In this document: piece after piece, positions 17,678 through 26,642 of the stretch
Numbering within the stretch: position 1 is the stretch's first letter
Layout: each line of letters opens with the position of its first letter
NCBI GenBank assembly: GCA_041916675.1
Contig: JAYRZB010000009.1
Coordinates: forward strand, 40,687 to 104,686
Source: JAYRZB01 sp041916675
GTDB lineage: Bacteria; Pseudomonadota; Alphaproteobacteria; Rhizobiales; Devosiaceae
Length of the DNA stretch: 64,000 bases
Direction: 5' to 3'
Program-made: the position numbers and the translations under genes
The notes under the pieces: generated by a model
Databases searched by the model: none
What the model was told of the DNA's origin: nothing
What the model saw: only the letters and a program-made list of their open reading frames with translations

Positions 17678-19177
17678 ATGCAAAACCACGCTTCCGACAC
17701 TAAAGATAATTTCGATATCGACGGCGACACGCTGCATGAAGAGTGCGGCGTGTTTGGCATTTTGGGCCACCCCGACGCCGCAGCCCTCACCGCCTTGGGC
17801 CTGCATGCCCTCCAGCATCGCGGTCAAGAGGCAGCTGGCATCGTCTCCTTCGATGGCCGCCAGTTCCATTCCGAACGTCAGCTTGGCCTGGTCGGCGATC
17901 ACTATACCAACCCGGCAACCCTGGCGAAACTGCCCGGCAACATGGCCATGGGCCATGTGCGCTATTCCACCACCGGCGAAACCATCCTGCGCAATGTGCA
18001 GCCGCTGTTTGCCGAACTCGAAGTTGGCGGCATTGCCATTGCTCACAACGGCAATTTCACCAACGGCCTGACCCTGCGCCGCCAGATCATTGCTTCGGGC
18101 GCCATCTGCCAGTCGACTTCCGACACCGAAGTGGTGCTGCACCTGATTGCCCGGTCGCAGAAGCAATCGTCGTCCGACCGGTTCGTTGATGCCATCAGCC
18201 AGGTTGAAGGCGCCTATTCGCTGCTGGCGCTGACCCGTACCAAGCTGATCGGCGCGCGCGACCCCAATGGTATCCGCCCGCTGGTGCTGGGAACGCTGGA
18301 TGGCAAGCCGATCTTTGCCTCGGAAACCTGTGCGCTCGATATCATCGGGGCCAAGTTCGTGCGCGATGTGGAAGCGGGTGAAGTCGTCATCTGCGAGATC
18401 CAGCGCGATGGCAGCATCACCATCGATTCCATCAAGCCGGCCAATCCCAAGCCGGAGCGGCTGTGCCTATTCGAATATGTCTACTTCTCCCGCCCCGATT
18501 CCATCGTGGGCGGGCGCAGCGTCTATGAGGCTCGCAAGAACATGGGCCGCATGCTCGCGCGGGAATATCCCCTCGAAGTTGATGTGGTCGTGCCGGTGCC
18601 CGATGGGGGCACACCTGCCGCCATTGGCTATGCGCAGGAAAGCGGCATTCCGTTCGAACTCGGCATCATCCGCAACCACTATGTGGGGCGCACCTTCATT
18701 GAGCCCAGCCAGTCCATCCGCGCCTTCGGCGTCAAGCTCAAGCACTCGGCAAACCGCTCCCAGCTTGAGGGCAAGCGCGTGGTGCTGATTGACGACTCCA
18801 TCGTGCGCGGCACCACTTCGGTCAAGATCGTGCAGATGATCCGTGATGCCGGCGCCCGCGAAGTGCATATTCGCGTCGCCAGCCCGATGATCTACTATTC
18901 TGATTATTATGGCATCGACACGCCCGATCCGGAGAAGCTACTGGCCAACCAGCACGAGGACCTGGCCTCGATGTGCAAATACATCGGCGCGGATTCGCTG
19001 GAATTTCTCTCCATCAATGGCCTCTACATGGCCGTAGGCGGACAGAAGCGGAATGACTTTGCCCCGCAGTTCACCGATCACTATTTTACCGGCGATTATC
19101 CGACGCCGCTGACGGACCTGAATGGCCGCGGCAAGAATGAACCCAAGACACTCTCCCTGTTGAAAGAGGCCGGCTAA
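17678..19177 (+). CDS. purF: Amidophosphoribosyltransferase PurF
   Basis: 499 residues from the ATG at 17678 (a TTG at 17615 would add 21). It makes phosphoribosylamine from PRPP and glutamine, the first committed step of purine synthesis. Cys23 (EECGVFGILG) would be the N-terminal nucleophile after removal of a 22-residue propeptide. The glutaminase motifs GHVRYSTTG and AHNGNFTN, and the PRPP-binding motif VVLIDDSIVRGTT, are present. The SDR gene begins at the next base after its stop. Confidence 0.96.
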   Translation: MQNHASDTKDNFDIDGDTLHEECGVFGILGHPDAAALTALGLHALQHRGQEAAGIVSFDGRQFHSERQLGLVGDHYTNPATLAKLPGNMAMGHVRYSTTGETILRNVQPLFAELEVGGIAIAHNGNFTNGLTLRRQIIASGAICQSTSDTEVVLHLIARSQKQSSSDRFVDAISQVEGAYSLLALTRTKLIGARDPNGIRPLVLGTLDGKPIFASETCALDIIGAKFVRDVEAGEVVICEIQRDGSITIDSIKPANPKPERLCLFEYVYFSRPDSIVGGRSVYEARKNMGRMLAREYPLEVDVVVPVPDGGTPAAIGYAQESGIPFELGIIRNHYVGRTFIEPSQSIRAFGVKLKHSANRSQLEGKRVVLIDDSIVRGTTSVKIVQMIRDAGAREVHIRVASPMIYYSDYYGIDTPDPEKLLANQHEDLASMCKYIGADSLEFLSINGLYMAVGGQKRNDFAPQFTDHYFTGDYPTPLTDLNGRGKNEPKTLSLLKEAG

Positions 19178-19948
19178 GTGGCTGCTGCACAAAAACTCAC
19201 CCCCGCACCCGAAACCGCCGCCCGCAAGGACCTTGCCGGCAAGGTCGTGCTGGTCACTGGCGCATCCCGCGGTATTGGTTATGCCTCAGCCCTGGAAGCT
19301 GCACGCCGCGGTGCCCACGTCATTGCCGTAGCGCGCACCGTGGGTGGCCTCGAAGAGCTCGATGATGAAATTCAGGATCTGGGCTCGGCCTCTACCCTTG
19401 TGCCGCTCGACCTGCGCGATGGCGATGCCATCGATCGGCTTGGCGCTGCCATTTTCGAGCGCTGGGGCATGCTCGATGGATTGATTGCCAATGCCGGCCT
19501 GCTCGGCGTGCTCAGCCCCCTACCCCATGTTGCGCCGGACGAGTTCCAGAAGGTGTTCGACGTCAACGTCATAGCCAATTTCCGGCTGCTGCGGGCCATG
19601 GACCTGCTGCTGCGCCAGTCGTCTGCCGGGCGTGCGGTTTTCGTTTCGTCGTCATCGGCTCGTTCGGCCAAACCCTATTGGGGTCTCTATGCCGCCACCA
19701 AGGCTGCGCTCGAGGCCATGGTCAAAAGTTACGCGGCCGAGATGAAACCCAGCAAGGTGCGCGCCAACATCTTCTATCCCGGCGTTGTCCGCACCGCCAT
19801 GCGTGCCAAGGCCATGCCTGGCGAAGATCCGGAAAAGCTGATCAAGCCGATCGAGGTCGCGCCCAGCCTGGTCGATATGGTCACGCCCGCCTTCCACGAT
19901 GGCGGCAAGATCTTCAATTTCGAGACGAAAGCGCTCTCGGATATCTAA
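19178..19948 (+). CDS. SDR family oxidoreductase
   Basis: 256 residues from the GTG directly after the purF stop, with GAAAGAGG upstream. Classical SDR features: TGASRGIG cofactor loop, NAG-type IANAG, the Ser cluster and YAATK. The substrate is unknown. An SDR in this place downstream of purF is a conserved neighbour in Hyphomicrobiales, usually annotated only as SDR. Translation is probably coupled to purF. Confidence 0.88.
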   Translation: MAAAQKLTPAPETAARKDLAGKVVLVTGASRGIGYASALEAARRGAHVIAVARTVGGLEELDDEIQDLGSASTLVPLDLRDGDAIDRLGAAIFERWGMLDGLIANAGLLGVLSPLPHVAPDEFQKVFDVNVIANFRLLRAMDLLLRQSSAGRAVFVSSSSARSAKPYWGLYAATKAALEAMVKSYAAEMKPSKVRANIFYPGVVRTAMRAKAMPGEDPEKLIKPIEVAPSLVDMVTPAFHDGGKIFNFETKALSDI

Positions 19949-19957
19949 AGCCTATCG

Positions 19958-19980
19958 CGCCGCCGGTCCGTCCGGCGGCG
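19958..19980. terminator. Hairpin between convergent SDR and CNNM genes
   Basis: Perfect 9-bp stem CGCCGCCGG / CCGGCGGCG with a 5-nt loop, between two convergent stop codons. It lacks a T-run; probably a shared weak terminator. Confidence 0.5.
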
Positions 19981-21258
19981 TCACTTCAGGCGCGTAACCA
20001 ACACCTTGTCGATCCGCCGCCCATCGAGGTCGAGCACTTCAAACCGCCATGGATGCCGCTCGAAAGCCTCGCCCACATGCGGCAGGTGGTGGATTTCAGA
20101 CAGGATGAAACCGGCCACGGTTTCGAACTTGGCATCACGCGCCACCGGCACGCCGATCTTGTCGGTGAATTCATCGACCGGCATCCAGCCTGACACCAGG
20201 AACGAACCGTCCTCGCGCACGACATAGGGCGGTTCCTCGCCCTCTTCCTCCTGGAAGGTGCCGGTTATGGCTTCAAGCACATCGCCAGAGGTCACCAGCC
20301 CCTCAAAGTGTCCGTACTCATCGAACACCAGAGCCATATGCACCACCGATGAGCGAATGGCGCGCAGCACGTCGAGGGCATCGGTGGTGTCCATCACCAC
20401 TGGGGCCTGGCGCAACAGCGCGCGCACGTCCAGCGGACGCCCTTCGGCGAACACATCGATCAGGTCCTTGCGCACCAGCACGCCGATGATCTGGTCGGCA
20501 TCGCCATCCTGCACCGGCAGCATCGATCGGTGGGTCGCCCGCACCTTGGCGAGAATCTCTTCGTCGGTCTCAGCCAGATCAATCAGGTCCACGTCGCGGC
20601 GCGGCGTCATCAGGCCGCGCGCTGAACGGTCGGCAAAGCGCATCACGCCCGAAATCATGTTGCGCTCGTCACTCTCCAACACCCCGGCGCTCTCGGCCTC
20701 GGCGATGATGGTTTTAACTTCCTCGTCGGTCAGCCGCTCCTCGGCTTCTCCGCCCTGCCGCAACAGTAACAGCACGCCACGGCCCGAAACATCGAGCAGC
20801 CATACCAGCGGAGCGGCAACCACAGCGACAAACGCCATCGTTGGCGCAACCATAGTTGCCACCCGTTCGGCATCACGAAGCGCAATCTGCTTGGGCACCA
20901 GTTCGCCGATGATCAGCGACAGATAGGTGATCATCACCACCACCAGGCCAACCCCGAACGCGTCGGCCAGCCCGGCATCAACACCGATGGACTCGAGCCC
21001 GCTGCCCAGCCGCGCACCCAGCGTAGCGCCGGAAAACGCACCCGACAACACGCCGACTAGCGTGATGCCGATCTGCACCGACGACAGGAACTTCCCCGGG
21101 TTCTCCTGCAATTGCAGCGCCGTCTTTGCGCCCCGCGATCCATCGGCAGCCATTACCTTGAGCCGGGCCGAACGCGCAGAAACCACCGCCAGTTCCGACA
21201 TGGCCAGCAGGCCATTGATGACGGTGAGGAAGGCAACGATCAGGATTTCGACGAACAA
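19981..21258 (-). CDS. CNNM/CBS-domain membrane protein (hemolysin C / CorC type)
   Basis: 425 residues. The N-terminal CNNM (DUF21) membrane domain (about 1-195) has the conserved MSELAVVSARSARL and SLIIGELVPKQIAL segments. Two CBS domains follow (GLMTPRRDVDLID; DALDVLRAIRSS with HMALVFDEYGHFEGLVTSGDVLE). A CorC/HlyC C-terminal domain (WMPVDEFTD...) ends the protein. Family members are linked to Mg2+/Co2+ efflux. The old 'hemolysin' label is historical. Complete. Confidence 0.9.
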   Translation of the reverse strand: MFVEILIVAFLTVINGLLAMSELAVVSARSARLKVMAADGSRGAKTALQLQENPGKFLSSVQIGITLVGVLSGAFSGATLGARLGSGLESIGVDAGLADAFGVGLVVVMITYLSLIIGELVPKQIALRDAERVATMVAPTMAFVAVVAAPLVWLLDVSGRGVLLLLRQGGEAEERLTDEEVKTIIAEAESAGVLESDERNMISGVMRFADRSARGLMTPRRDVDLIDLAETDEEILAKVRATHRSMLPVQDGDADQIIGVLVRKDLIDVFAEGRPLDVRALLRQAPVVMDTTDALDVLRAIRSSVVHMALVFDEYGHFEGLVTSGDVLEAITGTFQEEEGEEPPYVVREDGSFLVSGWMPVDEFTDKIGVPVARDAKFETVAGFILSEIHHLPHVGEAFERHPWRFEVLDLDGRRIDKVLVTRLK

Positions 21259-21368
21259 AGTATCAAGTGTCCCTGCGCAACCGCGTCAAATGGCGGGCGC
21301 TTCAGCGAGCCGTTTTATAGCGGCATTTGAGCCGTCAGGGCTATCACCAAAATGCCAGCGAACCGGGC

Positions 21369-22808
21369 CTATTTCTTGTCCTCGGGGGCAAACGGGTTCT
21401 TGCCACCCCGCACCCAGAGCCGGATCGGCGTACCGGGCATGTTGAAGGTCTCGCGCAGGCCGTTGGTGAGGTACCGCAGATATGAAGTCGGCAGCGCGTC
21501 AGGGCGCGAGGCGAACAGAATAAAACTCGGGGGGCGCATCTTGGCCTGCGTCATGTAGCGGATCTTGAGGCGACGCCCGGATACGGCCGGCGGAGCGTGG
21601 CTCTCGGTCATGGCGCTGAGCCAACGGTTCAGGCGGGCCGTTGAAATATGGCTATTCCAGACCTTTTCAATCGCGAACACCGCCGCCATCAGCTTGTCGA
21701 TATTGCGCCCCTGCAGGCCCGACAACGTCACCAGCGGCACGCCACGCAGCTGCGGCAACAGGCGCTCACATTCTTCGCGCAGCTCTGTCAGCTTGGCGTT
21801 CTTGTCTTCGATCAGGTCCCACTTATTGACCGCAATCACCATGGCGCGGCCCTCGCGCTCCACCAGGTCGGCCAGCGTCAGGTCCTGCTTTTCAAACGGC
21901 ACCGTGGCGTCGAGCAGCAGCACGACAACTTCGGCATACTGGATCGAACGCAGGGAATCCCCGACCGCCAGTTTCTCCAGCTTTTCCTGCACACGCGAGC
22001 GGCGGCGAATCCCGGCTGTGTCCACCAGGTTGATGGTCCGCCCTTCCCACTCCCATGGCACTAGAATGCTGTCACGGGTGATGCCGGCCTCGGGACCGGT
22101 CAGCAGCCGCTCCTCGCCCACCATGCGGTTGATCAGGGTCGATTTGCCCGCATTGGGGCGGCCGATGATGGCCACGTTGAGGTAGCGCTTTGGGTTCCAG
22201 CGCAACACGGGACCGTCTTCGGTCGAGCCGTCGTCCTCAGGCAGGTCGACATCGACTTCGGGTAGTTCATCGAGCAACGGGGCGGGCTCGGCCTCCGCCT
22301 TGGCCTCGGCTGCCCGATCAATGGCTTGCGACACGATCGAATGCAAATCTGCCAGGCCCAGGCCGTGCTCGGCCGACAACGCGACTGGCTCGCCAAACCC
22401 CAGGCTGTAAGCTTCCGTCAGCCCCGGCTCCGCGCCCTTGCCCTCGGCTTTGTTGCCGATCAGATGCACGTCTTTGCCAGCCTTGCGCAGCACCTGGGCA
22501 AATCGCTGGTCGAGCGGTGTCACCCCGGCGCGGGCATCGATCATGAACAGGATAACGTCCGCTTCCTTGATGGCCAGTTCGGTCTGCTGGCGCATGCGAT
22601 CTTCAAGGCTGCCGTCTGTCTTGTCTTCGTACCCAGCGGTATCGAGCAGGCGGAAACGCAGATCGGCAATCCGCCCCTCGGCCTCGCGACGATCCCGCGT
22701 TACGCCGGGCGTGTCATCCACCAGCGCAATCTTGCGGCCCACCAGACGATTAAAAAGCGTCGATTTGCCCACGTTCGGGCGCCCGACAATGGCTACGGTC
22801 ACGCTCAT
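21369..22808 (-). CDS. der: Ribosome biogenesis GTPase Der (EngA)
   Basis: 479 residues. Two tandem G domains: first P-loop GRPNVGKST near residue 8 with DTPG(V) and NKAEG, second P-loop GRPNAGKST near residue 216 with DTAGIRR and NKWDL. A KH-like C-terminal domain follows (KIRYMTQAKMRPPSFILF). Der is essential for 50S assembly. It lies downstream of the YfgM-like gene. Confidence 0.96.
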   Translation of the reverse strand: MSVTVAIVGRPNVGKSTLFNRLVGRKIALVDDTPGVTRDRREAEGRIADLRFRLLDTAGYEDKTDGSLEDRMRQQTELAIKEADVILFMIDARAGVTPLDQRFAQVLRKAGKDVHLIGNKAEGKGAEPGLTEAYSLGFGEPVALSAEHGLGLADLHSIVSQAIDRAAEAKAEAEPAPLLDELPEVDVDLPEDDGSTEDGPVLRWNPKRYLNVAIIGRPNAGKSTLINRMVGEERLLTGPEAGITRDSILVPWEWEGRTINLVDTAGIRRRSRVQEKLEKLAVGDSLRSIQYAEVVVLLLDATVPFEKQDLTLADLVEREGRAMVIAVNKWDLIEDKNAKLTELREECERLLPQLRGVPLVTLSGLQGRNIDKLMAAVFAIEKVWNSHISTARLNRWLSAMTESHAPPAVSGRRLKIRYMTQAKMRPPSFILFASRPDALPTSYLRYLTNGLRETFNMPGTPIRLWVRGGKNPFAPEDKK

Positions 22809-22846
22809 TGCTGGCCTCCCAGTCTAGAGAAAAAGCGCACGCCGCC

Positions 22847-23701
22847 TCAGTTCGAGGCGGGCGCATCCGTTGCTGGGGCCGGTTCAGCGGCTGGTGCGGC
22901 ATCGGCAGCGGGTTCAGCCGCAGGCGCTACCGCTTCCGGGGCAGCTTCGACCATGGGCGATGCTTCAGCGGGCGGAGTTGCTTCAGTCATCGGTGCAGCA
23001 TCGGCAGCCGGGGCCGCCGCATCGGCCGGAGCCTCGGTTTCAGGCGGCAGCGCGCCTTCAGCGGCAAGTTGGGCCAAGTAAATCTGCATGCGGGTGCGCA
23101 TGTCCGTGCTGGCCGCAGGATCGATCATCACCGTTTCAAAACTGGTGCGCGCGGCGGCCAGATCGCCCGCCTTGTACTGGGCCAGCCCAATGATTTCCTG
23201 CGCAGCGTTGCGCATTGGATTGTCCGGCGTCACCAGGCCACCTACGCGCTGCTGCACGCCTGCAACATCGCCAGCATCAACGAGCAGGTTGGCACCAAGC
23301 ACGAAGGCCAGTTCGCGCAGCCGAGCATTGCCTTCGCTGGCGCCCAGTGCATCATACGCCGCGATGGCTTCGGCCGTTTTGCCTTCCTTTGTCAGCACCC
23401 CGGCTTGCGCAAAACGGGCCAGTTGGCCGTAGCCGCCGCCCTTGGCCGCGATCGCCTCAAGCGCGGCTTGAGCCGCGGCCGTATCGCCACCGTCCTTGAT
23501 CTCCAGCGCGGCGTAAAACTCGTCCGACGCCTTGGCGGCGTTCGAGTTCTGCCACCAGGCCCAGCCTTCATTGACCGCCACGGCCAGCACCACGGCCACA
23601 GCCGCGCCAATGACAAACGGACCGTAGCGCCGCCAGGCCTTGCGCATGCGTTCGCTGCGCAGTTCCTCGTCGACTTCGCGGAAGATATTGTCTTGGGACA
23701 T
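22847..23701 (-). CDS. YfgM-like tetratricopeptide membrane protein
   Basis: 284 residues from the ATG at 23701. A cytoplasmic N-terminus (SQDNIFREVDEELRSERM) precedes one transmembrane helix (about 27-45, GPFVIGAAVAVVLAVAV), then helical repeats of TPR type (about 60-225). It ends in a ~60-residue Ala/Pro-rich low-complexity tail. The architecture matches YfgM/DUF2133-like proteins, ancillary subunits of the SecYEG translocon that pass secreted proteins to periplasmic chaperones. E. coli order is yfgM-bamB-der; here the bamB gene is missing between the two. Confidence 0.8.
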   Translation of the reverse strand: MSQDNIFREVDEELRSERMRKAWRRYGPFVIGAAVAVVLAVAVNEGWAWWQNSNAAKASDEFYAALEIKDGGDTAAAQAALEAIAAKGGGYGQLARFAQAGVLTKEGKTAEAIAAYDALGASEGNARLRELAFVLGANLLVDAGDVAGVQQRVGGLVTPDNPMRNAAQEIIGLAQYKAGDLAAARTSFETVMIDPAASTDMRTRMQIYLAQLAAEGALPPETEAPADAAAPAADAAPMTEATPPAEASPMVEAAPEAVAPAAEPAADAAPAAEPAPATDAPASN

Positions 23702-23842
23702 CGGGGGTCTAGGCTCGCCTGTTCTGATTTTGGCGCACAATAGTGACCTCGCCCCCACAATGCAATTGACGCAAGCGGTGGCGGCGCGGTTTCTGGTGCA
23801 GGGCGTGGTCAGCCTCCGTGGCTTGCCAACACGCCAACCGGC

Positions 23843-25051
23843 CTATCCTGCTGATGCGACCTCGAGCCCTTGGGCAATATCGGCAAGGATATCCTCAGGC
23901 TCTTCAAGCCCAACCGATACCCGCACCAGCCCATCTGTAATTCCCGACTCTGCGCGCTCCTCGGGCGTATGCGAAGCATGCGTCATGCTGGCAGGGTGCT
24001 GAATCAGGCTTTCCGCATCGCCAAGGCTGACGGCCCGGGTGATCAGGTTCAGTGCGTTCATCAGTCGCCGCCCGGCCTCGACGCCGCCGTGCAGTTCAAA
24101 GGCAATCATGCCGCCAAAATCGCGCATCTGCCGCTTGGCCAGATCATGCCACTCAAAGCTTTTCAGCCCCGGATAGTAGACCTTCGCAACAGATGGGTGC
24201 GCTTTAAGCAGTTCTGCGACCTGTAGCGCGCTCGCGCAGTGCCGGTCCATGCGCAGTGCCAACGATTTCAGTCCGCGCAGTACAAGATTGGCGTCATGCG
24301 CCGACATCACTGCGCCGGTCATGTCCTTGTGGCCTATCACGCGGATCTGGCCGATGGTTTCGGCCCGGCCCACCACGGCACCGGCCATCAGATCTCCGTG
24401 GCCACCGAGGTATTTTGTGGCCGAATGCACAACAATGTCCGCCCCAAGTGCCAGCGGCTGCTGCAGGTAGGGCGTGCAATAGGTATTGTCGACAACCACC
24501 GTCACGCCGTGCCGGTGCGCGATAGCACTCACAGCTGCGATATCGATAATCCGCATATTGGGGTTGGCCGGACTTTCAAAGAAGATCACCCGGGTTGCCG
24601 GCGAGATCGCCGCTTCCAGCGTTTCGGGTCGGGTCAAGTCCACCGCCTTTGCGCTCACCCCGAAGCGTTTCATGTCGTGATGGGTCAGCGCAAAGCTGCA
24701 GCCATAAAGCGTGGCATCGGTGATGATCTCATCGCCGGCTCTGAGCAATGTCCACAGCACCGCCGCTACCGCACCCATGCCCGAACCGGTCACCAGCGCC
24801 GCTTCTCCGCCTTCAAGGCTTGCCAAACGCGCTTCCAATAGCGCCAGCGTCGGGTTTGAAACGCGGGTGTAGAAATATCCCGGTTCGTCACCTGAAAAGC
24901 GCGCAGCGCCTTCCTCGGCGCTGCTGAATGAGAATGTGGAGCTCAGGTAGACCGGCTGATTCAGGGCGCCGTGGTGGGACGACGGGTCATAGCCATGGTG
25001 GATCGCGCGGGTGGCGAAGCCTGGGTTTCGGGCACCAGTTTTTTGACGCAC
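23843..25051 (-). CDS. Methionine gamma-lyase (Cys/Met metabolism PLP enzyme)
   Basis: 402 residues from the GTG at 25051, which has GAGGA at 7-nt spacing; a TTG at 25072 would add seven. The PLP lysine is in SATKYLGGHGD. Within the Cys/Met gamma-family, the N-terminal FATRAIHHGYDP, FYTRVSNPT, and LYGCSFALTHHDMKRFGV (with the Cys that marks methionine gamma-lyases) favour methionine gamma-lyase over cystathionine beta-lyase. That enzyme splits methionine to methanethiol, ammonia and 2-oxobutyrate. The gene is monocistronic, behind an AT-rich region with a 15-bp palindrome. O-succinylhomoserine sulfhydrylase remains an alternative. Confidence 0.78.
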   Translation of the reverse strand: MRQKTGARNPGFATRAIHHGYDPSSHHGALNQPVYLSSTFSFSSAEEGAARFSGDEPGYFYTRVSNPTLALLEARLASLEGGEAALVTGSGMGAVAAVLWTLLRAGDEIITDATLYGCSFALTHHDMKRFGVSAKAVDLTRPETLEAAISPATRVIFFESPANPNMRIIDIAAVSAIAHRHGVTVVVDNTYCTPYLQQPLALGADIVVHSATKYLGGHGDLMAGAVVGRAETIGQIRVIGHKDMTGAVMSAHDANLVLRGLKSLALRMDRHCASALQVAELLKAHPSVAKVYYPGLKSFEWHDLAKRQMRDFGGMIAFELHGGVEAGRRLMNALNLITRAVSLGDAESLIQHPASMTHASHTPEERAESGITDGLVRVSVGLEEPEDILADIAQGLEVASAG

Positions 25052-25160
25052 TGCAGTATCCTCACAATACAAGCAATGAGGGCATATTGAGCGAAATCAA
25101 CTCAAATTACCTTCAAAGTAAATTCAACAATTACCTCCGCCATTTATGACCAATATTCAC

Positions 25161-25175
25161 CTGTGCGGAGCACAG
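25161..25175. promoter_or_regulatory. 15-bp palindrome upstream of methionine gamma-lyase
   Basis: CTGTGC GGA GCACAG, perfect 6-bp arms, about 110 bp before the lyase start in an AT-rich stretch. A second dyad TGGCGA / TCGCCA is at 25222-25239. Both are plausible operators; the factor is unknown. Confidence 0.4.
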
Positions 25176-25275
25176 ATTTTCTATCATCGCAATACTTATT
25201 TGAAAACAATATCTCACACGCTGGCGACAATTATCGCCAACGCCATCCCTTCTCATTCACATTGCGTGAAAACAA

Positions 25276-25290
25276 TGACCTTTCAGGTCA
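25276..25290 (-). terminator. Hairpin overlapping the stop of the HAD gene
   Basis: TGACCT GAA AGGTCA (reverse strand) includes the TGA stop and is followed by TTGTTTT. It is a short, possible intrinsic terminator for the phosphatase pair. Confidence 0.5.
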
Positions 25291-25962
25291 AGCCTTTTCG
25301 TATGCGCGGCTCAGCGTCGGAAACATAGCCACGATTTCGGATGCTGAATGGCCCTTGAGCTCACCAAGTGGACGGAATCGCTCTCCGGAAAAATCGGCAA
25401 CCAGCGGGCCGAGCCCAAGGACATGGCAACCTGCGGCAAGCGCCGATCTCACCCCGGCGGGCGAGTCCTCAAGCGCAATCGCATCGCTGCCATCAATCCC
25501 GAGGCGTTCCAGTGCCAGTATGTATGGCTCCGGGTCCGGCTTGGGGCGGGCCACATCGTCACGGGTGACCAACATCGAGAACGGCGAGAAGGGGAGCGCC
25601 TCAAAAAGTGGCGCGACGACATAACGATAATTGGAGGTTACCAGCGCAGCACGTGCCCCAAGGTGCTTCAGCTCCTTCAGCAACGTCTCGGCGCCATCGA
25701 TCCATGGTAGCTCAACCAGCAACGCCTTGCGCACGATTTCCTGCAGACCGTCCTGCAATTCTGGAATGCTGAAGCGCACGCCCGTAACATCGGCAATGAC
25801 ATCGGCCATGACATCAAGATTGCCGCCAACCAGCCGATCCGCCGCTTCTTCGCTCCATGGCAGGCCATGCGAACCCAGAAATGTATACTCGGCATTGCGC
25901 CAGATATGCTCGCTGTCGACCAGCGTGCCGTCGAAATCAATGAGAAAGGCAGGCAGGCTCAT
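25288..25962 (-). CDS. HAD-superfamily hydrolase (beta-phosphoglucomutase / phosphatase type)
   Basis: 224 residues from the ATG at 25962. HAD motif I is FLIDFDGTLVDSE, motif II VTSNY, motif III with Lys in RPKPDP, motif IV LEDSPAGVRSA. A helical cap between motifs I and II places it in subfamily IA with phosphoglycolate phosphatase and beta-phosphoglucomutase. The substrate cannot be read from the sequence. The start codon overlaps the stop of the histidine phosphatase gene (TGATG), so the two are translationally coupled. Confidence 0.85.
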   Translation of the reverse strand: MSLPAFLIDFDGTLVDSEHIWRNAEYTFLGSHGLPWSEEAADRLVGGNLDVMADVIADVTGVRFSIPELQDGLQEIVRKALLVELPWIDGAETLLKELKHLGARAALVTSNYRYVVAPLFEALPFSPFSMLVTRDDVARPKPDPEPYILALERLGIDGSDAIALEDSPAGVRSALAAGCHVLGLGPLVADFSGERFRPLGELKGHSASEIVAMFPTLSRAYEKA

Positions 25963-26537
25963 CAAGCGTTCCACTTATGCATAACAGGGTTTTCGCGTTC
26001 CCATCCCAAGTGCACAATGCCCAGCGTGCCGATGCGGAAGAGCCGCGCATATTCGGTCTCAAGGCCCAGCCAGCGCGCTGTGAACAGGCGGATAAAATGC
26101 CCATGCGCTGCCACCAGGGTTCGCTTGTTCTCACCAGCGCGCAGATCGCCGATAAAACTGTCAACCCGCGCCGTCATGTCCGCGATTTCCTCGCCTTTGG
26201 GCACGGCATCTTTCCAGACGTTCCAGACCGGATTCTTCGCGCGGATTTCGGCCGTTGTCAGACCTTCATAAGTGCCGTAGTCACGCTCAACCAGCCGATC
26301 ATCCAGATCGACTGGACCCAGATTGAATAATTCAGCGGTACGTTTGGCCCTGAACAGCGGACTGGCCATCACACGATCGAAACCGTAGTGCGCCAACTTA
26401 GGTCCGAGTTCAAGCGCCAGCGCTTCGCCCTTTGGGGTCAGCGGCAGATCGGTCCGCCCGGCAAACCGCCCCTCTTCGCTCCAGGGCGTTTCACCGTGGC
26501 GCACCAGCACCACTTCATTGCGCTTTTGAGAACTCAT
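25962..26537 (-). CDS. Histidine phosphatase family protein
   Basis: 191 residues from the ATG at 26537. The catalytic motif LVRHGETPWSEEGRFAGRTD near residue 11 and the second His in AAHGHFIR define the phosphoglycerate-mutase-like branch 1 phosphatases. Typical substrates are small phosphorylated metabolites; the actual one is unknown. It is coupled to the downstream HAD gene, suggesting both act on related sugar or nucleotide phosphates. Confidence 0.87.
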   Translation of the reverse strand: MSSQKRNEVVLVRHGETPWSEEGRFAGRTDLPLTPKGEALALELGPKLAHYGFDRVMASPLFRAKRTAELFNLGPVDLDDRLVERDYGTYEGLTTAEIRAKNPVWNVWKDAVPKGEEIADMTARVDSFIGDLRAGENKRTLVAAHGHFIRLFTARWLGLETEYARLFRIGTLGIVHLGWERENPVMHKWNA

Positions 26538-26642
26538 GAATGGCCCGCTATTCACTGAAGCTTGAATGTCGCCCCATACATGCAAAATGCCCGAAACGCT
26601 AGTGCAGTTTGACTGAACGGTCACTAAACGAAGGGCAGAGGG

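Noticed and set aside
25052..25287. SAM or other riboswitch upstream of methionine gamma-lyase
   Set aside because: The region is AT-rich with short dyads but shows no recognisable riboswitch core; promoter and operator elements explain it better.
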